Below, piece by piece: positions 56,581-64,000 of a stretch of DNA of 64,000 nt. The position numbers and the translations under genes were made by a program. Position 1 is the stretch's first letter. Each line of letters opens with the position of its first letter. Source of the stretch: Warburgia ugandensis (taxonomy: Eukaryota; Streptophyta; Magnoliopsida; Canellales; Canellaceae); contig CP141127.1 of the NCBI GenBank assembly GCA_035236585.1, positions 75,621,495 through 75,685,494 on the forward strand, read 5' to 3'. The notes under the pieces are model-generated. The model was not told where the DNA came from. It saw nothing but the letters and a program-made list of their open reading frames with translations, and ran no database searches.

Positions 56581-57850
56581 AATGACTAGGAAGTTCTTGA
56601 ACAAGTTCTTTCATACAGATAAGACAAATGCTCTCCATCGGAATATAATGAATTTTACCTAAAAGGATAAAGCAACTTTCTATCAATGTCAGAAAAGATT
56701 TGAGGAATTATTGTTAACTTGTCCACGTAATGGATATGAACTAGAGCTTATCATTAGCTTCTTTTATGAAGGACTTAATTATGATATGCGACAGTTTGTT
56801 GAAATGATGTGCAATGGAAACTTTTAAATAAACAACCTGAAGAGGTGCAAGAGTATTTAGAATGGTTGACAGAGAATGCACAAACTTGGGCTAATTCAAA
56901 AAAAGTAGGTTACTGAGACAAGCCCAAATCCACCGCAGCTATGTCGCGATTGAAAAAGATGATATGAATGCTAAAAGAGCATCCCTAGCAAGAATAGGTA
57001 AGGCCATGGAAATGGAAAACAATTTCTCTAAGAAGGTCGAACAGGTGTGTGGTATGTATGAAATTAACACACCTCACTCAGGAATGTCCCACCATTCCTG
57101 CATTCGAGAGGGCACTTCATGAACAAACCCATTCTTATGAGTGACCTTGTTCCCCATCATTGGAGACATATATTCTCAACTGGAGTAATCGTCCTACTTT
57201 CAGTTGGAGAAATGGATATAAAGCTAATGTCTCACATAAGGCCCCTTATCAACCACCACAAGGACTACCTATTCTTAGACCTTACCTTCATCCACCTAAT
57301 AGGCAAGTGGAGGATAACTTTTATCAATTCATGCATTACCAAGAGAGGAAAAAAGCTCAATTTGAAGCCCAATAAAAATAAAACACACAATCCATGACTA
57401 AATTGAAGGACATGGTGTCTCAAAAGCTGTAGACCCTTGAAAAACAACAATTTTCTACTTCACCCAATGTAAACCATGATGATATGCATGTGGTAAGTGA
57501 GATTAATTCTTCAATTACAAACATAAAACAAACAAAGGCAAATACCATTCTTTATAGTGGTAAATAGATTGAGAAATCTAATCTTAAAAAGGCTGAAATG
57601 GCATTGCCACCTATTAGAAAAAAGATAAATTTGTTGATAAAGAAAACAATCCACCCACTAGGCCACATCACATCCTTGCTCTACTTCCTCAAAGGCTACA
57701 TCTAGATCCAACAAATATGTAACCCGGATATATATTTGATACATTAAGCTGTGATATGATGAAATTTTCAAAATTGCAAGAAAAATTTCCTCACCCTTCT
57801 ACTTTAGAGGCATGTCCAGCTCATTTCATATGGAAACCCAAGTGAAGTGT
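56580..57850 (+). pseudogene. Gag of gypsy B
   Basis: Reads 'RKFLNKFFHTDKTNALHRN', 'KDKATFYQCQKRFEELLLTC', 'FFYEGLNYDMRQFVEMMCNG' (56590-56825), then a zinc-knuckle-like 'CGMYEINTPLTQECPT' (57049-57096) and the linker 'NWSNRPTFSWRNGYKANVSH' with 'PPQGLPILRPYLHPPNRQVE'. The final readable part ends near 57560-57640. It is the retrotransposon gag of gypsy A's family, with several stops. Confidence 0.85.
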
Positions 57851-59650
57851 CAAAGTCTGCAATTTCTTTTCCTCTGAAAATCCAATGAAAGTATTGCATC
57901 TATAATAATATGCACCATTGTTTTGTTTTCAGAACTTTCCTTTTCTACATCTCCCACTTCTTTATTTATTAATGCACTATCATCATCCTATTTTTTAAAA
58001 CACTAAGGACAATGTTTCACTATGGTTGCAGGGTGTAGAATTTTAGCAAATTATATGTTTTATAATTAATTTGCTTCAAAAATTTTATGTCTACACTATA
58101 ATGAGAATTGGATTTCTAAAGTCTAATCTTTATTTCCATGTTTAATTTATTAATGGAATTGTAAATGAATAGTTCATTATTTTACTCATTTTCTAAAGTT
58201 CTCATGGAACCTAATCTCAAATCAATTTTACACATAGTTGTACATACATAATCTAAATTGATAAGTAGTTACAAGTTAAAGATTTTGAAGAAATTTATTA
58301 GAGACTTATAACCTATGTGAGTTTTAGAGTCATTCATTCATTTGAGAGTGTTATAAATAAATTTCAATTTTCTTCAACGTGCTCAATTTATAATTGATCT
58401 CTTCAATTTTTTATTGGCTAATTACCTGAATTATTAGAATATTCCCATTAAAATTATGGAAGTTTATGGAATCTAATAGGTTATATGAAATCTAGAAAAT
58501 GATCCATGCCATATTTGTTGTAAACTTAGAGACATAAAACCTACCTAGAAACACTTTTACCACTAATTAGCCATTTTAAGCCTTATATAAGCCTTTTTTT
58601 TTTGTTACCCACATTACCCTAGACAATATATCCACTACACACTCTTCTAATATAAGTGACAAAGGATTGAAGAAATACTTTTAAGTTACAATACCAGAAA
58701 AAATAAGTGAATATGAGGAAAAGCTCTTCAAAAGTGCCAAAAAGAAGAAAAAGTCTAAAAAAATTATAAAAAAAAATGAATGAAGAATATAAAAAAATAA
58801 AAATAAAGGTATATTCACTGTGATACAAAGTAAAGAAAAATTGTTAACTAGTTAGAAGAATTCTACTTATTTTGAAGACATTGAACCTTATAGATCCCTT
58901 TCTTTTGTACCTTGTCCTGAGCCAATGTTTCGTCCTAATATAAGATCTATTGATTCTAAGATGAATATAGTCTTAATGAGGATATGAGTGGATAGGCTTT
59001 AAAGAGTAATATATCTAAATATTTAAAGGTAATGACATCCTTTTTAAAGGGATTATGCTAAATTCCTTAAAAAATCCCTTTCTTTCAAGAGTATATGTGA
59101 GATATTTTTGTCTTGTTGATTCTGCTCACACATTTAAAAGAGAGAATGATTTGGACCCTTTATCAAAGAGTTTTTATTTCTAAGTGTATGTCATTGGTGA
59201 GAATTGAGATCAAAACATATTTTAGATGAAGTTTCATAGTTGTAGTCTACTTAAAAATAAAGATATATCGTATATATAAACTGTACATACATGTCACTTT
59301 AAGATTTGAACCTAAATAAAAAAAATTTACAATATGAGTAGGGTTTTGAAATTTTTATTTATTTTTATTAACATGATAAATTTGACAAGCTAGGTTTTTT
59401 TACAACACTTTTCATAATTCTTTTTGAAAAATGAGGCTCCAAGTTTGAAAATAGTTTCAAAAACAAAATAGCAAAAAATGTTTTCAGTGAAATCCATTTC
59501 ATAAACCCCAAGTGTCAATGGTCAACTCACTATTTAATTATTTATGATTTAGTTTGATATTTAAATTTTGAAAACTCAAATGAATTTGTAGTTTTTAAGT
59601 AAACTTTTTAAAAATAAGTTTACTTCTTCAACACCCATCCAGTCGATAGC
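57850..59650 (+). other. 3' untranslated region of gypsy B, left part
   Basis: From about 57950 (AAGGACAATGTTTCACTATG, then GCAGGGTGTAGAATTTTAGC at 58028) it is collinear with the reverse complement of 1-490 of gypsy A. The phrase TTTTGTACCTTGTCCTGAGC (58903) is typical of Athila/Tat 3' regions. No open frame of note. The pol deletion junction lies between 57650 and 57950. Confidence 0.7.
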
Positions 59651-62600
59651 CACACTCCCTGTATCATTACAAATCAGGTCCAAATACTATAGAAGTACAT
59701 ATAAAATTTAGGTAGAATTAAAACATGCCCTCAGCAAGGATGTCTTGATTAGCTACTCATCTAATTCCTTGCATATCCTGTCTATCTTTCAATATCTAAG
59801 GCATAGCAAAAATAGTGCAATGTCTTAGCAAGCCATGCTTTGTAGGGGAATAAGATGCATATAAAAATTAAAATAAAATATTTCTTTTCTCAATATAATA
59901 ATTATTTTAATGCATCAATAATTTGCATGATTAAGTTCAAGATAATCTCAAACTTTGATCATCAAATTTTAAAGCACTTCAATTAAATATCATAACTAAA
60001 TTTAACAATGCAATATCCTTTTCAAATCATAGTCCAATCTTGAGTAAACTTTCTAAATATGTGTAAACACCATAAATAGATCCTGCAATGCAGTGCCATT
60101 TGCAATTACGATCAGAATATTGAATAAAGCTTTTGAATAGCAACGAGTTAAAGAACATTAAACTCTTAAAATCATAATAATATTATTAATAATAAGAATA
60201 TCATAATTATCCAACCACTACTGGTCCACATACACCTAACCATTGTGGGGTCCACATATCGATCCAGTCAACACTAGGTATGCATAATGGTCACGAGCTC
60301 ATACCAGGCACATCATCATGTCACATTGGCACAGGTACTATATATCACTCAGTCATGATTGTAGCACCTACATCATAGATACTTTCACTCAATCATGATC
60401 ATAGAATTTGGATCTCCAAGGAAAACCAAGCAAATATGTTGTTTACTCAGTAATGATAGCAGTACTGTGCCAAATCATGGACTATTGCCACAGTGCACAT
60501 CCTACGCACTGGGATTCACTACCATCTTCTCACTGGCACCACCTACGGGATACTTATCACTGCCTCACATGGGAGGAAGTGGATCGTAGCATGTGGCATA
60601 CCCATGATAGCCACACTCGAATCTAGTCCCTTGGGCAAGGTCTCCATAATAACAATGATCTCAAAGGGCAAATGGTCAACCTTATTACCATCTTAGCATA
60701 ACATCCACCAGGCCCACGCTTGTCTAAAACAAAACCCCCAAGCCTCCGCACCTAGATATGATAAAATTATTAGGCTACATGCCTATCTTATAGCAATTCC
60801 ATGTAAACAAAATATTGCATGCATAGTTGGTACCCTGCACCAAAATAAGTTTATCCTACTATTAAAGCAAATCATGTGAACGTAAAACATGCAGTGCAAC
60901 CTTAGATCATGATTTTAAATAACTGACGTGCATTTTTAATCTATAGATTCATAATATAACACTTTTTTTATATATAATACTACAGCATTTTTATTTCATA
61001 AATCATATCATAAATATTGCATATGTAATATTACATAATAATCACCTTTTTTAAATAAACCAAGCAATTCAAATCTCATGCAGTTATCGAAATCACATCA
61101 TGATACATCAAAAGATCATGCTATTTTTGAAAATTAGCATCTTACATCCACCTACCTAAGAACATGGCTATCGCAATCCTTTGAACGATCAATGGACTCA
61201 ATTTCATATCAATTAGTGTATCTATCAAGTCATACGTGCATATAATATCATTCCTCTATCACAATTCCTCGTCTAAAACTCATTTAATTTTTTATCACCT
61301 TTAAACATAATGATTTTGCCTTTACAGATCTCTAATCATAGACATATATATATATATATATCTTTATTTTTGTCATTTCCTCAAATCCTAACTGTTGATT
61401 AAAGATCAATGGTCCAAATCATCCATCTATTCTCAATTCCTACTTATCTCAGCCTGGCATATAGTCTATTTCATGTTTCAATGTTTAATATATTGATCTA
61501 ATGGTCAAATCAAATTCTGATTGGTTAGATCAATAGTTCAGACCATCCTAATATCAATTCTTTGATTCTAATCATCAAAACAATCTAACCATTAGATTAA
61601 TTTAATTAATGATATAATAGCTCAATTGTTCCTCCTATGATTTAATCCATTCTAAACTTGTTTCTTTTTTTCAAAAAATTATAATTTATTAGGCATAACT
61701 AAGATAAAATGAAATTTAATTAATTTAAATAAGACATGGTAGCGGTCTTACCTCTATTCGCCTAAATCCATGTATGACATTGTATCTAATATAGCTTTAT
61801 TGGGTTTGATTGCCTTTAATCAAAATTTTGAGAATAAACGACTAAGATCAAATTATAAATCTATGGTCAAATCTAAATGGAAGCTCAAATAGGTGGTTGA
61901 TCTAGTGTTAGATAGTTGGTCAAGGGTTAGATCATCTCACAGGGATAGATTGATTATGGATTTAGCATCTATTAGCCGATCAATGGTTGGATCATGATAA
62001 AAAGCCTGATTAATCACAAATCTGAATTTTGGTGATTGATTAACAACTGGATTATATAGGCTTTGTTGATTCGATCATGTCTGACATTTGCTAAAAGATC
62101 ATGAGATAGATGAAGGCGGATGGTTAGATCAGTGACAAATCAATATGATTGTGACTATACAAAATTGTCAACTTTCAATTAGATCTTCATGGCCAAATTG
62201 GTGAATGGGTTTTATTCCTTGTGCCACGAGGATCATAATGAATGTCTTATATCAGAAACATCCTTCCTAAATTAAGCAGTGGAAGAGGTCGAAATCTAAG
62301 AGGGAAGTGGGATCCACCTGTGCCAACTGAACAGAGAGAGAATAAGTGGGGAATGAGTGAGATGGGGTGAATGGGGAGAGTGAGGCATGTGACCATGGCA
62401 TGCTAGCCAGCTCGGGCAGGACATTACGGTCATCTCTCCAGCCTGCAGTTGGATGCAGATGGTCGGCAGCTGCCAATTTGGTGATCGATCATGTCCAATC
62501 ATAGAGAGGGAGAGGAGAAGGACAAGGGGGATTCAGGGCAAGCTAACCTACTCAATGGCTAGGCGATGCCTGTGAAGGAAAGAGACAAAGGTAACGGGGA

Positions 62601-63188
62601 GAAGGCCAGTGGTGGCCACTACTTGGTTGTCACTGGAGCCAACCACGAAGAGAGAAAACGAGTAGAGGGGAAAGGAGGACCAATGTGGCCAACCTGCCTG
62701 TGTTGGCTTCAGGTCCCAAACCAAGAAAATAGCAAGGGGAGAAAAGGAACCGACATGGTCTGCTGATTAGGGAAGAAGGGAGATTGGGCTTATCAGCCTC
62801 CTAAGAGTTACCAACGAAGCGAGGAAGGGAGGGGTAGAGAGACAAGTCTAGTGCCGACTGCTGCACTGCACCAGAGAGGAAGGTTGGGAAGCGAAATGGG
62901 TGGGTTTTTACACAATGCATTGCCATAGGGCAAGGAGAGGGAGGAGGAGAGAAGCCATCGACAACTGGCTATCGTGAAATTTGGCATGCCCTTTGGTCGT
63001 TGGTCGCGACGATGGGCATGCTAGAGAGGATCAATCAAAAGGGGTTTAATGATGGTAGCTCACCAGGGAAGGGAAAGAAGGGGAGAGAGAAAAGGGAGGA
63101 CCGCCAGTGGCTACATCGGCCCTGCAAGGGACCTCCGCCAACGCGAGTGGTCCAGGGTTCAATGCAACCTCAGGTCCGACACATTGGC

Positions 63189-63235
<47 letters not shown>

Positions 63236-63656
63236 AGGGGAAATTTTGAGGGGGAGAGGAGAATTAAATGATATTTATTTATTTTTATAGGTAATCATTA
63301 CTTATACTTAATTTTGTGTAAACCCATTTTTACATTTATGGTTGATCATGATTGCATGCCACATCATGTGGGTCCCACTTGCAATCAAAATTTGTCATTT
63401 TAATAACTAATTAATTTAAATTAAATACTTTAAGTTAAAATAATTATGAATTTTTCATCCAAACTCTGATTTTAACATAATTAATGTCGTTGGATTTGTT
63501 TTTTCATGTATATTATTAATATAGATATTTCAATGGCCAATTCTATGTCTTTCATTAATTATTCATAAATTTAAAATCTTGAAAATTGAATTCCACGTTT
63601 CTCCTTTTTTATTTAATCCATTTATATAAAATGAATTAAAAATTTTGAGTGTTACA
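59650..63656 (-). mobile_element. LTR-like insertion (about 4 kb) in the gypsy B 3' region
   Basis: The right edge, read as reverse complement, begins TGTAACACTCAAAATTTTTA at 63656, the start typical of plant chromovirus (Del/Tekay-like) LTRs. Gypsy B's 3' sequence resumes at 63657 and leads to its polypurine tract. The left edge is not resolved and is given only approximately. The interior has no coding domains; 62270-63240 is purine-rich and ends in (GA)n. Frames at 60395-60696 and 62267-62766 are not recognised. Confidence 0.45.
63191..63232. repeat. (GA)n microsatellite, 42 bp
   Basis: GA dinucleotides at the end of a purine-rich stretch in the LTR-like insertion. Confidence 0.97.
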
Positions 63657-63905
63657 TTAAAGTGGTCACTTAAGTATAGGAAAAAGCAAATTCTCATAAA
63701 TAAATTTAGGAATTGTATTTCTTGAATTTTGTGGGTAAAATCTTTATAAACCCTCATCAGGCTTAACTCATCCACTAGGGTAACTTAGAGGTCTAAGAGA
63801 TTATTACATATGCTAAATGGAATCGTAAGTACCTATGAAAATGAAAATTTGTATTACTATCAATAAAATAAATTTTCACATGTTTTTCTCAAGACTAGCA
63901 AAATA

Positions 63906-63919
63906 ATAGTTTGGGGATG
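63906..63919 (+). other. Polypurine tract of gypsy B
   Basis: 'CTCAAGACTAGCAAAATAAT' then AGTTTGGGGATG precedes the LTR head. The wording matches the 'TTGAGGACTAGCAAA...AGTTTGGGG' context seen before 3' LTRs of Athila/Tat-type elements. Confidence 0.75.
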
Positions 63920-64000
63920 TATTGAGTGTTCAATTTAGTTAAAAAAATCCTCAAATCAGCATCAGGATAAATCCCCTAACCAATTAATTTTTCATTATTA
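63920..64000 (+). repeat. 3' LTR of gypsy B, first 81 bp
   Basis: TATTGAGTGTTCAATTTAG follows the polypurine tract and continues collinear with 56167 and 42650. It runs off the window. Confidence 0.78.

Larger units (their letters stand above)
56167..64000 (+). mobile_element. Gypsy B: internally deleted Ty3/gypsy element, 3' LTR off window
   Basis: Plus-strand order: truncated LTR head (56167), gag (about 56580-57850), a long 3' untranslated region homologous to gypsy A, a polypurine tract (63906-63919) and the 3' LTR head (63920). The two LTR heads resemble each other more than other copies ('CTCAAAT.AGCATCA.GATA.AT'), as expected for LTRs of one element. Protease, RT, RNase H and integrase are missing. 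Confidence 0.8.

Noticed and set aside
60395-60696. Three overlapping open frames in a GC-richer patch
   Set aside because: Three frames of similar length in the same place indicate low stop density, and the region fits an LTR interior.

Overview
This window looks like nuclear DNA from a flowering plant, in a gene-poor region made almost entirely of transposable elements. The evidence is decayed plant Ty3/gypsy (Athila/Tat-like) and Ty1/copia retrotransposons, two CACTA (En/Spm) DNA transposons with TNP2 and Ulp1-type coding remnants, long (CT/GA)n, (TG)n and (TA)n microsatellites, and AT-rich spacers. I cannot name the species. No intact host gene was found. The only host-derived coding sequence I recognise is a short, frameshifted fragment of a vacuolar H+-ATPase subunit c gene at 24960-25240.

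Layout. 1-8411: a minus-strand gypsy element (gypsy A) with 5' LTR, decayed primer-binding site, gag, protease, RT, RNase H and integrase; its 3' LTR lies beyond the left edge. About 9.47-16.8 kb: the 3' part of CACTA-1, with transposase-like and Ulp1 protease-like exons, a tandem-repeat block split by a solo LTR, a subterminal repeat array and a terminal inverted repeat ending at 16805. 16806-24.9 kb: two halves of a copia element in opposite orientation, LTR-gag-IN on the minus strand and RT-RNaseH-LTR on the plus strand. 24960-28787: the V-ATPase fragment and unassigned AT-rich DNA. 28788-54618: CACTA-2, with both terminal inverted repeats and a TGG target-site duplication. It is swollen from roughly 11 kb to 25.8 kb by LTR insertions, one site holding a three-level nest. 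54619-56166: unassigned DNA with (GA)n tracts. 56167-64000: a plus-strand gypsy element (gypsy B) of the same family as A. It has a truncated 5' LTR and gag, has lost pol, and keeps a long 3' untranslated region (interrupted by another LTR-like insertion), a polypurine tract and the start of its 3' LTR.

One LTR superfamily explains much of the window. In sense orientation it begins TGTTAAGTGTTCAATTTTGG, has a pyrimidine-rich stretch of about 1 kb, and ends with a GATCGACCCGTACTTGC-type motif followed by CAACA. Two copies are LTRs of identifiable gypsy elements; others are solo or tandem LTRs. Several carry (CT)n tracts of 116-139 bp. The nesting gives a relative chronology: CACTA-2 first, then solo LTRs into it, then LTRs into those.

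All coding regions are broken by stops, frameshifts or insertions. I found no convincing undescribed biological system. The observations most worth following are the split-and-inverted copia element next to a CACTA end, the nested CACTA-2 with duplicated TNP2 3' modules, the tandem LTR pair with no interior, and the V-ATPase fragment.
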